Shown one piece after another: positions 33,094 to 42,564 of a DNA stretch of 64,000 bases. The notes under the pieces were generated by a model, which saw only the letters and a program-made list of their open reading frames with translations, had not been told where the DNA came from and did no database searches. Source of the stretch: Actinokineospora pegani (GTDB lineage: Bacteria; Actinomycetota; Actinomycetes; Mycobacteriales; Pseudonocardiaceae); the NCBI RefSeq assembly GCF_009745975.1, contig NZ_WHOL01000116.1, forward strand, positions 1-64,000, read 5' to 3'. How positions within the stretch are numbered: position 1 is the stretch's first letter; every line of letters starts with the position of its first letter. A program made the translations under genes and the position numbers.

Positions 33094-34059
33094 TCAGCGG
33101 GTGAACACGATCTTCCCGGCCGTCTCGCCCGCGAGCATGCTCTCGAAGCCCTCGCGCGCCCGGTCCAGCGGCAGCTCCGCGCCGATGGTCGGCTTGATGC
33201 CCGCGATGTCGCAGAAGCGCAGCAGGTCGGCCAGCTCGTCGCGGGTGCCCATGGTGGAGCCGACGACGCGCAACTGCAGGAAGAACAGCCGTTGCAGGTC
33301 CGCGCTGGGGTCCGGGCCGGAGGTGGACCCGGACACCACGATGACCCCGCCCGGCTTGAGCGCGCGCATCGAGTGCGACCAGGTGGCCTTGCCGACGGTC
33401 TCGAACACGCCGTCGACCTTCTCCGGCAGCCGGGCGCCGGACTCGAACACCGCGTGCGCGCCCAGCTCGGTGGCCAGCGCGCGCTTGTCCTCGCTGCGGC
33501 CGGTGACCCACACCCGCAGGCCCGCCGCCTTGCCCAGCACGATCAGCGCGGTGGACACCCCGCCGGAGGCGCCCTGGACCAGCATGGTCTGCCCGGGGAC
33601 CAGCCCGGACTTGACGAAGATCATCCGGTAGGCGGTCAGCCAGGCGGTGCCCATGCACGCGGCCTCGGCGAAGCTGAGCCCGTCGGGCTTGGGCAGGGCG
33701 TTGCGCGCGGGCACCACGACCGAGTCGGCGAAGGCGCCCTGGTGCTTCTCGGTGAGCAGGGTCCTGGTCGGGTCGAGGGTCTCGTCGCCGCCCCACGCCG
33801 GGTCGCCGATGACCGAGTGCAGCACCACCTCGGTGCCGTCCTCGAGCACCCCGGCGCCGTCGCAGCCCAGGATCATCGGGAAGCGGTCGGCCTTGATGCC
33901 CACCCCGCGCAGGGTCCACAGGTCGTGCATGTTCAGGCTCGCCGCCTTGACCCGGACCTTCACCCAGCCCTCCTGGGCCTCGGGCTCGGGGCGCTCGCCG
34001 GTGGTCAGCGAGGCCAGCGGGTCGTCCGGGTTCGGCTCGGAGGCGTAGACAGCGAACAT
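33094..34059 (-). CDS. Zinc-binding-type alcohol dehydrogenase / quinone oxidoreductase family protein
   Basis: A 321-residue MDR-superfamily reductase. The GroES-like N-terminal domain has 'VRVKAASLNMHDLWTLRG' and 'FPMILGCDGAGVLEDG'; the Rossmann part has 'VLVQGASGGVSTALIVLGKAAG'. The structural zinc Cys cluster of classical alcohol dehydrogenases is missing, which fits the quinone oxidoreductase subgroup. NADPH is the probable cofactor. TATGTT lies 6 nt before ATG 34059, predicting a leaderless transcript. The neighbouring NMO gene is also a redox enzyme, but they have separate promoters. Confidence 0.9.
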   Translation of the reverse strand: MFAVYASEPNPDDPLASLTTGERPEPEAQEGWVKVRVKAASLNMHDLWTLRGVGIKADRFPMILGCDGAGVLEDGTEVVLHSVIGDPAWGGDETLDPTRTLLTEKHQGAFADSVVVPARNALPKPDGLSFAEAACMGTAWLTAYRMIFVKSGLVPGQTMLVQGASGGVSTALIVLGKAAGLRVWVTGRSEDKRALATELGAHAVFESGARLPEKVDGVFETVGKATWSHSMRALKPGGVIVVSGSTSGPDPSADLQRLFFLQLRVVGSTMGTRDELADLLRFCDIAGIKPTIGAELPLDRAREGFESMLAGETAGKIVFTR

Positions 34060-34142
34060 GCCTGGAACATAGCGGCGCGCGCCTGCCCCCGCCCCATGGA
34101 AGTGGCCCAGGTCTACCCGGGTCGTGGTCTACCCTCGACCGC

Positions 34143-34355
34143 GTGCAGGGACTCGCGGACTGGTGGAGCGACATCGAGCTGTGGTTGATCAGCTCGCCGT
34201 TCGTGCTGCAGTTCGCGCTGGTCATGGCCGTGCTGCTGCCGCTGTGCGTGGTGGCGGCCTTCCTCATCGACCGGGTGATCGACTACGCCTCGGCCCGGTT
34301 CGGGCACGCCCCGCAGGAGAAGCCGCTGTCGCGGCGCGCGACCGACCCGGAATAA
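34143..34355 (+). CDS. Small single-pass membrane protein
   Basis: A 70-residue protein with one hydrophobic helix ('FVLQFALVMAVLLPLCVVAAFLI', about residues 20-42) and a charged C-terminal tail. I do not recognise the family. TACCCT (34130-34135) ends 7 nt before GTG 34143, so it is predicted to be leaderless. It precedes the secreted ribonuclease gene by 31 nt, but that gene has its own -10 box. Confidence 0.6.
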   Translation: MQGLADWWSDIELWLISSPFVLQFALVMAVLLPLCVVAAFLIDRVIDYASARFGHAPQEKPLSRRATDPE

Positions 34356-34386
34356 CGCCGCCCGGCCGGGTTCGTAGGCTGGCAGG

Positions 34387-34869
34387 GTGGGTTCTCGCAA
34401 ACGGATCACCGGGGCGCTCGTCGGCTTGGTCCTGCTGGTCCTGCTGGGCTGGCTGACCACCATCACGGGCGACGACAGCCCGCCCCCACCCGACGCCACG
34501 GCCACGGCCACCGCGCCGTCGGCGTCGGGGGCGCCGTCGAACCCGGAGAGCCGGGCCAGGGCCACCCCCAGGGCGGCCAACGGGATGGCCGTCCTCGGGC
34601 TCACCACCCTGCCCGAGCAGGCCAGGGACACCTGGGCGCTGATCGAGCAGGGCGGCCCGTTCCCCTACCCGCGCAACGACGGGACGACGTTCCGCAACCG
34701 CGAGGGCAGGCTGCCCAAGCAGCCCGGCGACTACTACAAGGAGTACACCGTCCCCACCCCCGGCAGCCGCGACCGCGGCGCGCGCAGGCTGGTGACCGGC
34801 GAGGGCGACGAGGTCTACTACACCGAGGACCACTACGAGTCGTTCTCCGTCGTGGACGTGACCAGGTGA
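34387..34869 (+). CDS. Secreted or membrane-anchored guanyl-specific ribonuclease (RNase Sa/barnase type)
   Basis: A 160-residue protein with a N-terminal hydrophobic segment ('ITGALVGLVLLVLLGWLTTI'), a Pro/Ala/Thr/Ser-rich linker, and a microbial RNase N1/T1 domain from about residue 70. Comparison with RNase Sa puts the catalytic residues at E119 ('YKEYTV'), R130, R134 and H149 ('EDHYESF'), all present, so it should be active. The RNase Sa disulfide cysteines are absent. TAGGCT lies 6 nt before GTG 34387 (leaderless). The stop overlaps a barstar gene by 4 bp, so toxin and inhibitor are co-translated. Confidence 0.9.
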   Translation: MGSRKRITGALVGLVLLVLLGWLTTITGDDSPPPPDATATATAPSASGAPSNPESRARATPRAANGMAVLGLTTLPEQARDTWALIEQGGPFPYPRNDGTTFRNREGRLPKQPGDYYKEYTVPTPGSRDRGARRLVTGEGDEVYYTEDHYESFSVVDVTR

Positions 34870-35162
34870 GCGCGCACGAGCACTGGGTCGACGGGTCGGC
34901 GCTGCGGTCCAAGCGCGCGACCCTCGACGCGATCGCCGAGGCCCTGGACTTCCCGGAGTACTCGGGTCGCAACCTCGACGCCCTCTTCGACTGCCTGGTC
35001 GACCTGTCGTGGCTGCCCGAGGGCGAGCACGTGCTGGTCTGGTCCGGCGCCGACGCGCTGGCCGAGGCCGACCCGCGCGCCCACCGCGGCATCCGGTCCG
35101 TGCTGGCCGACGCCACCGAGCGCACGGCGGGCACCGAGCGGCCCTTCCGCTTCACCACCTGA
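34866..35162 (+). CDS. Barstar-family ribonuclease inhibitor
   Basis: A 98-residue barstar. 'FPEYSGRNLDALFDCLVDLSW' contains the two acidic residues that plug the RNase active site in barstar ('NLDALWDCL' in the B. amyloliquefaciens protein), and 'EHVLVWSGADAL' forms the next strand. It protects the cytoplasm from the RNase encoded immediately upstream. GTG 34866 overlaps the RNase stop (GTGA). Its last 11 bp overlap the convergent small gene ending at 35152. Confidence 0.92.
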   Translation: MSAHEHWVDGSALRSKRATLDAIAEALDFPEYSGRNLDALFDCLVDLSWLPEGEHVLVWSGADALAEADPRAHRGIRSVLADATERTAGTERPFRFTT

Positions 35163-35493
35163 TCCAGCAGCCCCCGCCGCACCCGCCACCGCTGCGGCCG
35201 CCGTGGTCCGCCGGGCGCCGCACCTCCGGCCGGGTGGGCCGCGAGCCCGTCCAACGCGACCAGGACCCCAGCGGCATCGGGATCCGTGCCCCCAGTCTGC
35301 CCCTCTGCCCTCGGGGCCACCCGCGGATCGAAACGACCAGCGACAGGATCAGCGCCAGTTCCACGGGCGTCGGCTCCCCGAGGCGGCCGAGCCGCACCGT
35401 CCCGCTTCCCTCAGCGCGCAAGCACGCGAGCTGGTAGGCGGTGAATGGGCCTCTCGGCCCCCACCCGAGCACCGCGTCCCACAGCCGGGCCAC
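35152..35493 (-). CDS. Reduced TIGR04222-like small protein
   Basis: A possible 113-residue protein from GTG 35493, 10 nt past the stop of the TIGR04222 gene. It has a short 'GPFTAYQLACLRAEG' segment like the 'DGYQLALLAGGP' of its neighbour, one hydrophobic helix ('PVELALILSLVVSIRGW'), and a Gly/Cys tail ('SGGGCGGGCW') like the neighbour's. It could be a degenerate third copy or a genuine partner. The 3' end overlaps barstar by 11 bp. The reading frame is plausible but not certain. Confidence 0.45.
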   Translation of the reverse strand: MARLWDAVLGWGPRGPFTAYQLACLRAEGSGTVRLGRLGEPTPVELALILSLVVSIRGWPRGQRGRLGARIPMPLGSWSRWTGSRPTRPEVRRPADHGGRSGGGCGGGCWIRW

Positions 35494-35503
35494 CCCGCGG
35501 GTG

Positions 35504-36430
35504 TCAGCCGCCGCAGCCACCCCCGCCGCCACCGCACGAGCTGCCTCCGCCGCAGGAGCTACTGCTGCTGCCACTGCACGAACTGGTCGTCCCGCTGGAA
35601 CACGCCGACGTGCTGCCGCTGGACGCGGCGTGGTTGCGGGCGTTGGCGAGGAACACCTCGCTCAGGCCCTCGTCCGGGTAGGCGCTGAGCCCGTACAGCG
35701 CGACCGGCGCCATCACGGCCCCGGCCACCATCGCCCCGGACGCCGCCGGGGAGAACGTTCCGCGCGGCGAGATCCGCACGTGCTGGGTGCGGGCCAGGCG
35801 CAGCGAGGCCGCCCCCTGGGCGGTCGGCTTGACGCGCACCCGCAGCGCGGTGCGGCCCAGCACGAGCCACAGCAGGCCGGTGCCCGCCAGCGACGCGATC
35901 AGGTACCCGACCGGGCGGTCCTCGACGATGCCGACGAACAGCCGCACGAAGCCCAGGGCGAGGACGGCGGCGAAGGCCAGGTTGCCCCACTTGGCCTTGG
36001 CGACGTTGTCCGCCGAGCGCAGGAGTCCCCGGCGGACCAGGTCGTCGGCCAACTGCCGGTACGGCGCGCTGTCCTCGGTCCGCAGCGGCTCGTGCAGCCT
36101 GCGGCCGCTCCCGATCAGCCGCAGGACCTCGGCCTGGATGGCGTCGGCGGGGCGCTTCCCGCTCCTGGTGGGGCGCAGGAACCCCGAGCGGTTCACCCGC
36201 ACCTGGTCCTGGGCGACGAGCCCGGCGATCGCGGTCTGCTGCACGCGCAGCGGCCCACCGGCCAGCAGCGCCAACTGGTAGCCGTCGAGGCCACCGGTGA
36301 CCGGCGCCCCCGGGTTGCCCGACCGCCGGGCCGCCGTCGCCGCGACGGCGGCGGCGATCACGGCGCAAGCGACGAGCGCCCAGTACACGCCGAGGAACTG
36401 CGGGCCGCTCAGGCCCCAAGGCTCGTCCAT
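35504..36430 (-). CDS. TIGR04222-domain membrane protein with Gly/Cys/Ser-rich tail
   Basis: A 308-residue protein of the actinobacterial TIGR04222 type. It starts 'WGLSGPQFLGVYWALVACAVIAAAV' (first membrane helix), then a soluble part with 'GGLDGYQLALLAGGPLRVQQTAIAGLVAQDQVRV', two central hydrophobic helices and a C-terminal tail of Ser, Gly and Cys runs. The tail resembles the 'GxxC' runs known for this family; the function is unknown. ATG 36430 is used. It is followed at 10 nt by a short relative and preceded at 57 nt by a second full copy. Confidence 0.8.
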   Translation of the reverse strand: MDEPWGLSGPQFLGVYWALVACAVIAAAVAATAARRSGNPGAPVTGGLDGYQLALLAGGPLRVQQTAIAGLVAQDQVRVNRSGFLRPTRSGKRPADAIQAEVLRLIGSGRRLHEPLRTEDSAPYRQLADDLVRRGLLRSADNVAKAKWGNLAFAAVLALGFVRLFVGIVEDRPVGYLIASLAGTGLLWLVLGRTALRVRVKPTAQGAASLRLARTQHVRISPRGTFSPAASGAMVAGAVMAPVALYGLSAYPDEGLSEVFLANARNHAASSGSTSACSSGTTSSCSGSSSSSCGGGSSCGGGGGGCGG

Positions 36431-36487
36431 GGCCTTCCCCTTCCCACTGTCCCCGTGAGACGTTCGAGACCACGCCCGGGTTTCGTC

Positions 36488-37282
36488 TCAGATGTGCCGG
36501 GTGTTGACCACCAGCACCTCGGCCACGGCCAGGTCCGGGTAGGCCGGGAACCCGTCGACGGCGATCGCGGCGGGCAGCCAGGCCGACTCGGCCCACAGGT
36601 CCGGCACCCGCCGCACCCGGTCGCGCACGGCGGCCACCCCGCGCTCGCCGCGCTCGGTCGGCCGCGGCGCGCGGGTGCGCAGCATGGCCACCAGCGCGCC
36701 CCACGCCGCCGCGGCCACCGTCAGCGCCATCAGCGTCAGCTCGACCCGCCACTGCCAGTCCAGCTCGGTGATCAGCCGGGCCGTGCCGACGACGACCAGC
36801 GCGCCGACGAGCCAGTGCGCGTTGTAGCCCGGCGTCTCCCGCCCGCCGAGCAGCAGGTGGCCGCGGCGGGCCAGGTCGGCGGCGAGGTCGCGGCGCAGCG
36901 ACGTGGTCGCGAAGCCCAGCGAGCCCGACCCGTCGGCCTTGCGCCCGTGCAGCCGGTGCCCGTGGCCGATCGCCCACAGCGCCCACTGCTCCACCGGGTC
37001 GGCGGCCTGCGCCCCCGGCTGCTGGCGCAGCACCCCGTGGTGGTCGACGCGCACGCGCCCGGTCGCCACGAGGACGCCGATCGCGACCTCCTCGACCCGG
37101 GACGGGCCGCCCGCGAGCAGGGCCAACTCCCAGTGCCCCAACCGCTGGACGTCCGCCGGGAGCTTGTCCACCGACCGCTGCTTGCCGACGACGACGAGGA
37201 TCACCAGCGCGACGGCCAGCGACAGCGCGATCGAGTACAAACCGAGGAACTGCCAGCCCCCGATCCCCCAAGGTGCGTCCAC
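36488..37282 (-). CDS. TIGR04222-domain membrane protein, second copy
   Basis: A 264-residue paralog of the downstream gene: 'DAPWGIGGWQFLGLYSIALSLAVALVILVVV', then 'LGHWELALLAGGPSRVEEVAIGVLVATGRVRV'. Two further hydrophobic helices lie at about residues 160-200. It ends 'DLAVAEVLVVNTRHI' and lacks the Gly/Cys-rich tail, so the tail is not essential to the core fold. GTG 37282 has GAGGGGG 6 nt upstream. Head-to-tail arrangement with the other copy points to a tandem duplication. Confidence 0.8.
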   Translation of the reverse strand: MDAPWGIGGWQFLGLYSIALSLAVALVILVVVGKQRSVDKLPADVQRLGHWELALLAGGPSRVEEVAIGVLVATGRVRVDHHGVLRQQPGAQAADPVEQWALWAIGHGHRLHGRKADGSGSLGFATTSLRRDLAADLARRGHLLLGGRETPGYNAHWLVGALVVVGTARLITELDWQWRVELTLMALTVAAAAWGALVAMLRTRAPRPTERGERGVAAVRDRVRRVPDLWAESAWLPAAIAVDGFPAYPDLAVAEVLVVNTRHI

Positions 37283-37348
37283 CGATACCCCCTCCTGATC
37301 AACGCGGAACCGTACCCGTCCCGACCCGCCGGGATTTAGGGTTCGGAC

Positions 37349-37795
37349 ATGTTCACCGTGGAGGACGCCGTGCGCATCGCCCACCGGGCCCACCGCGGCC
37401 AGGTCGACAAGGCGGGCCGGGCCTACATCGCCCACCCGCTGCGGGTCATGGCCGCCGTGGACGGTGCGCACGAGAAGATGGCGGCCGTCCTGCACGACGT
37501 CGTCGAGGACACCGGGGTGACCCTCGACGACCTGCGCGCCGCGGGGTGCCCCGAGCCGGTCCTGGCCGCGGTGGACGCGATCAGCAAGCGCCCCGGCGAG
37601 GAGCACCCCGACTACCTCGCCCGCGTCGCCGCCGACCCCCTGGCCCTGGTGGTGAAGCGCGCCGACATCGCCGACAACTCCTCCCCCGCCCGCCTCGCGG
37701 CCCTGGCCCCGCACGTCCGCGACCGCCTGCGCGCCAAGTACTCCCGCGCCGTGGCCACCCTCGACCGGCTCAGCGCTGGTCGAGCTCCGCGATGA
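37349..37795 (+). CDS. HD-domain hydrolase, MESH1/small alarmone hydrolase-like
   Basis: A 148-residue HD-domain protein with the layout of RelA/SpoT hydrolase domains: 'AHRAHRGQVDKAGRAYIAHPL' (His ligand and substrate region), 'AVLHDVVEDTGVTLDDLRA' (the HD pair), 'AISKRPGEEHPDYLARVAADP' and 'VVKRADIADNSSP'. There is no synthetase or TGS/ACT domain. It may hydrolyse ppGpp or another nucleotide; activity is not shown. TAGGGT lies 6 nt before ATG 37349 (leaderless). The last 26 bp overlap the convergent MmcQ/YjbR gene. Confidence 0.82.
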   Translation: MFTVEDAVRIAHRAHRGQVDKAGRAYIAHPLRVMAAVDGAHEKMAAVLHDVVEDTGVTLDDLRAAGCPEPVLAAVDAISKRPGEEHPDYLARVAADPLALVVKRADIADNSSPARLAALAPHVRDRLRAKYSRAVATLDRLSAGRAPR

Positions 37796-38135
37796 GCCGC
37801 TTCGCCGCCACCTGCCGGTAGGCCTGCTCCACGATCTGCGCCACCTCCCCCCAGTCCAGCCCCGGGTCGTCGAGGTAGACCCCCAACCAGCCCCGGTGCC
37901 CGACGTAGGGCGGCCGGTAGAACCGCTCCGGCTCCTGCCCGACGACTTCCTCCTGCGCCCCCTCCGGCGCGGCACACCACAACGACTCCCGCTCGCCGCC
38001 GTGGACCTTGTCGTCGGTGAACGTGCGCGTGACGAACATCCGCCCCGCGAACCACGCGGGCGCCCCGTGGCTCACCTTCTCCGTGACCCCCGGCAGCGCC
38101 AGGCAGATCTTCCGCAACCGCTCCAGCGCGTCCAT
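37770..38135 (-). CDS. MmcQ/YjbR family DNA-binding-type protein
   Basis: A 121-residue YjbR-fold protein. Typical segments are 'LALPGVTEKVSHGAPAWFAG' near the N-terminus, 'ERFYRPPYVGHRGWLGVYLD' and the closing 'IVEQAYRQVAAKRLIAEL'. The fold resembles a CyaY-like DNA-binding layout; no biochemical role is settled. ATG 38135 has GGAAAGGGGGG just upstream. It overlaps the convergent HD-domain gene by 26 bp. Confidence 0.85.
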   Translation of the reverse strand: MDALERLRKICLALPGVTEKVSHGAPAWFAGRMFVTRTFTDDKVHGGERESLWCAAPEGAQEEVVGQEPERFYRPPYVGHRGWLGVYLDDPGLDWGEVAQIVEQAYRQVAAKRLIAELDQR

Positions 38136-38271
38136 GCACCCCCCTTTCCACGGCCCAAGGATCTCGTCGATCGCCGGTGCTGTCCAACTTCTGTCCACAG
38201 GGTCGCTGTGACACCGGGCGGCCGAGATCCGATACAACGGGAGGTGAACGCCGGTCGTCCGAGGAGTGGTC

Positions 38272-38841
38272 GTGGAGTTGCAGAACGTGCTGGGCCAGAC
38301 GCAGGCCGACTGGGCGGCCGAGGTGGTGCGCCGGACCGCGGTGGCGCGCTGCCGGTGGGAATCGCTGCTCGCCGAGCTCTCGGCGCGGCTGCACGCCGCC
38401 GGTGTCCCCGCGCTCCCGCTGTTCGAGGCGGGCTCGTCCTGGCTGGGCGGCGCGCCGCGGCTGCGCGTGGCCGGGGCGGGCTGGCTGTTCGACGGCTGGC
38501 TGCTGCACGAGACCGCGCGGCTGTTCCACGCCCCCGAGGGTCCTTTCACGATCCCCGCGAGCTCCCCGGGCCGCTACCGCGCCCACAGCCTCACCCGCGC
38601 GGAGTACCGGAGCATCCGCGGCGCGGGCGGCGCGACGGGCGACGCCGTCCTGATCGACGGCCGCTCCCGCCCGCGCATGGCCGAGGCCGCCCCCGGCCAC
38701 CGCGCGCACGCCGACCCCGCCACCGGCTGGGTCCACTGGGCCGACTCCGCGTTCGCCCTCGACCGCGACGACACGGTCCTGATCGCCACCGGCGCGGGCC
38801 ACGTACCGTTCGGCGACCACGTCCTGCGCGTGCTGGGCTGA
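38272..38841 (+). CDS. Hypothetical protein
   Basis: A 189-residue protein that I do not recognise. It has an N-terminal helical part ('LGQTQADWAAEVVRRTAVARCRWESLLAELSARLHAAG'), then alternating short strands with many Trp, Gly and Arg, and 'AHADPATGWVHWADSAFALDRDDTVLIATG' towards the end. No signal peptide or membrane helix is visible. GTG 38272 is chosen because GAGGAG lies 5 nt upstream; GTG 38266 is the alternative. It converges with lepA across a small hairpin terminator. Confidence 0.55.
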   Translation: MELQNVLGQTQADWAAEVVRRTAVARCRWESLLAELSARLHAAGVPALPLFEAGSSWLGGAPRLRVAGAGWLFDGWLLHETARLFHAPEGPFTIPASSPGRYRAHSLTRAEYRSIRGAGGATGDAVLIDGRSRPRMAEAAPGHRAHADPATGWVHWADSAFALDRDDTVLIATGAGHVPFGDHVLRVLG

Positions 38842-38849
38842 GGCCCAGC
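38832..38849. terminator. Bidirectional hairpin terminator between convergent genes
   Basis: A perfect 7-bp stem, GCTGGGC / GCCCAGC, with the 4-nt loop TGAG, overlaps the stop codon of the plus-strand gene ending at 38841 and lies 11 nt beyond the lepA stop. It could act in both directions. No T tract is present. Confidence 0.5.
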
Positions 38850-38859
38850 CCGCGTCAGC

Positions 38860-40704
<1,845 letters not shown>

Positions 40705-40855
40705 CTCAGGTCCTCGCATGGTCGGGGTCGTCTCATCGTCCCATGCCGGGGGCCGGGGCCCGCACGCCAGCCGGGTCACCCGCGCCGCGCGGGGCGCGCG
40801 GACTCCCGCCGGTTCCGGGCGCGGGGCTCGCGGACATGCCCTAGGGTCACCGGCC

Positions 40856-41293
40856 GTGACCCCGCCTTCCGAGGACCCCCGCCCCGCCCGCGGCGCGGTG
40901 TGGCAGGTGCCGACCAGCGACCGCCCGGAAACCCTCGCGTACTCCCCCGTCCTCGACGGCAACGCCGATCCCGGCGAGATCGTCTGGGCCTGGGTGCCCT
41001 ACGAGGACGACCCGGCGCGCGGCAAGGACCGCCCGCTGCTCGTCGTCGGCCGGGGCGGCGGCACCCTGCGCGCGCTCATGCTGTCGAGCAAGGCGCCCGG
41101 CCGCCACGAGGTCGAGGACTGGCTGGCGCTGGGCGCGGGCGCCTGGGACCGCGACGGCCGCGAGTCGCACCTGCGCCTGGACCGGCTGTTCGAGCTGGGC
41201 GAGGACGACATCCGCCGTGAGGGCTCGATCCTGGAGCGCTCCCGCTTCGAGGCCGTCGCCGCCGCCCTGCGCGAGCGCTACGGCTGGCGCTGA
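40856..41293 (+). CDS. PemK/MazF-like protein without antitoxin
   Basis: A 145-residue protein with a PemK/MazF-type SH3-like barrel: '[27 protein letters not shown]' and '[23 protein letters not shown]'. The 'R-G-K-x-RP-LLVVG' segment matches the strand with the catalytic Arg of MazF RNases; the C-terminal about 50 residues are an Arg/Glu-rich helical extension. No antitoxin gene lies next to it. It occupies the place of Rv2405 beside lepA in mycobacteria. Toxin activity is therefore doubtful. TAGGGT lies 8 nt before GTG 40856, suggesting a very short or absent leader. Confidence 0.75.
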   Translation: MTPPSEDPRPARGAVWQVPTSDRPETLAYSPVLDGNADPGEIVWAWVPYEDDPARGKDRPLLVVGRGGGTLRALMLSSKAPGRHEVEDWLALGAGAWDRDGRESHLRLDRLFELGEDDIRREGSILERSRFEAVAAALRERYGWR

Positions 41294-41326
41294 GCCGCGA
41301 CCGGGACGCGCCCTCGCCGCCGCTCG

Positions 41327-42466
41327 CTACCTCGGGTCCCAGTAGGTGGCGCGCTCGGAGTAGTAGGTGAAGCCCGGGATGCTGCCGATCCGCAACCGGC
41401 TGCCGCCCGCGACGCGCCCGGTCTCGCTCAGGCCGACGACTGTGCCGCCCGTGCGCAGGGGCAGCAGGGAGAACTGGGAGAGCTGCCCGCCGCGCCAGAA
41501 CAGCACGCGCTCGGCCCTGCTGGTGCCGTCGCTGCCGATCGCCGCGATGTCGCCGTTGTCGTTGATGGCGCGCAGTTCCGAGGTGGTGTGCGTGGTCGAC
41601 CGGGGCAGCGCGACCGGGGCGCCGCCCGCGGGCCACAGCACGGGGTGCTCGAGGTCGTAGCCCGGCCCGGAGTAGCCGATGACGTCCCCGCGGGCGTTGA
41701 GCGCCTGGCGCCCGTCGGCGGGCCTGGCGTAGGTGGAGCCCGCCGCGGGCGGGAGCGGGGTCGGCGGGCCCGCCGAGTCCCAGAGCAGGCCCTTGCCGTC
41801 GTTGCTGCCGAGCACGCGGCCGCTGTCGTTGATGGCGGCCACGTGGACGTCCGCCCCGGGCGAGGGCAGGGGGAGCTGCACGCAGTCGCCGTTGGCCTGG
41901 CACCGGACCGGCGTCCACTGCCAGGAGCCGGGAACGGTGGCCAGGCCCACGACCTCGCCGTTGTTGTTGATGTCGGCGGGCTGCACGCGGGCGTCCGGGC
42001 GGCCGAGCACGCGCAGCGGCGTGACCGCGCCGCCCGACCACAGCCCCGAGTCGTTGGTGGCGTCCGGGCCGGAGACGATGGCGGCCGTGCCGCCCTCGGT
42101 CAGGTCGACGACGCGGGCGCCCACGCGCGTGGCGACCGTGGAGCCGTTGGTGCGCCAGATCGTGGCGGTGCCGCCCGACGAGCCGCCCACGAGGCCACTG
42201 GCGGTGATGGTGCGGACCTCGCTGCCTGCGGGCAGCCGGACCGTGCGCCCCGCGGCGGTCCAGATGACCGAAGCGGAACCCTCCGTCCCGGCCATCGTGC
42301 CGTCGGGCCCGATGGCGGTGATGACGCTGTTCTGGGTCAGCCCGGCGGCACCCGGCGCGACCGGGGACGCGGTGGCGGCCACAGCGGTGCCCGCGGGGAG
42401 CACGGCCATGGTGGCGATGGTGGTTGCGCCGACTAACGCGGCGCGGGTGACTCTTCGGTGCGACAT
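41327..42466 (-). CDS. Secreted HAF-repeat protein, copy 1
   Basis: A 379-residue secreted protein. The signal peptide (about residues 1-30, ending 'AVAATA') is followed by a beta-propeller-like body made of short repeats such as 'DINNNGEVVGLATV', 'AAINDSGRVLGSNDG' and 'ALNARGDVIGYSG', matching the HAF-type extracellular repeat pattern. A Cys pair ('RCQANGDCVQLPLP') is shared with its downstream neighbour and could form a disulfide. The function is unknown. It is 30-40 percent similar by eye to the gene at 42565. ATG 42466 has no Shine-Dalgarno; a conserved promoter element ends 4 nt upstream. Confidence 0.75.
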   Translation of the reverse strand: MSHRRVTRAALVGATTIATMAVLPAGTAVAATASPVAPGAAGLTQNSVITAIGPDGTMAGTEGSASVIWTAAGRTVRLPAGSEVRTITASGLVGGSSGGTATIWRTNGSTVATRVGARVVDLTEGGTAAIVSGPDATNDSGLWSGGAVTPLRVLGRPDARVQPADINNNGEVVGLATVPGSWQWTPVRCQANGDCVQLPLPSPGADVHVAAINDSGRVLGSNDGKGLLWDSAGPPTPLPPAAGSTYARPADGRQALNARGDVIGYSGPGYDLEHPVLWPAGGAPVALPRSTTHTTSELRAINDNGDIAAIGSDGTSRAERVLFWRGGQLSQFSLLPLRTGGTVVGLSETGRVAGGSRLRIGSIPGFTYYSERATYWDPR

Positions 42467-42470
42467 GACT

Positions 42471-42486
42471 AGATAATGTCATTACT
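42471..42486 (-). promoter_or_regulatory. Conserved promoter element, HAF copy 1
   Basis: On the minus strand this reads AGTAATGACATTATCT and contains the 11-bp palindrome TAATG-A-CATTA. It ends 4 nt before the ATG. The CATTAT part fits a -10 box for a leaderless transcript, with a TTGAAA about 12 nt further upstream. The same element with one base changed stands before copy 2. Confidence 0.6.
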
Positions 42487-42526
42487 CAGATTTCAACGCT
42501 ACCTCCGGTGGCTCCACAAGGGACCC

Positions 42527-42558
42527 TGTCCCGCCGCGCTCCCCCACGCGGCGGGACA
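42527..42558 (-). terminator. Terminator between the HAF paralogs
   Basis: A perfect 12-bp inverted repeat, TGTCCCGCCGCG / CGCGGCGGGACA, with an 8-nt loop lies 6 nt past the stop of HAF copy 2 on the minus strand. It separates the two paralogs into independent transcription units, in keeping with their separate promoter elements. Confidence 0.75.
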
Positions 42559-42564
42559 AGGGGC

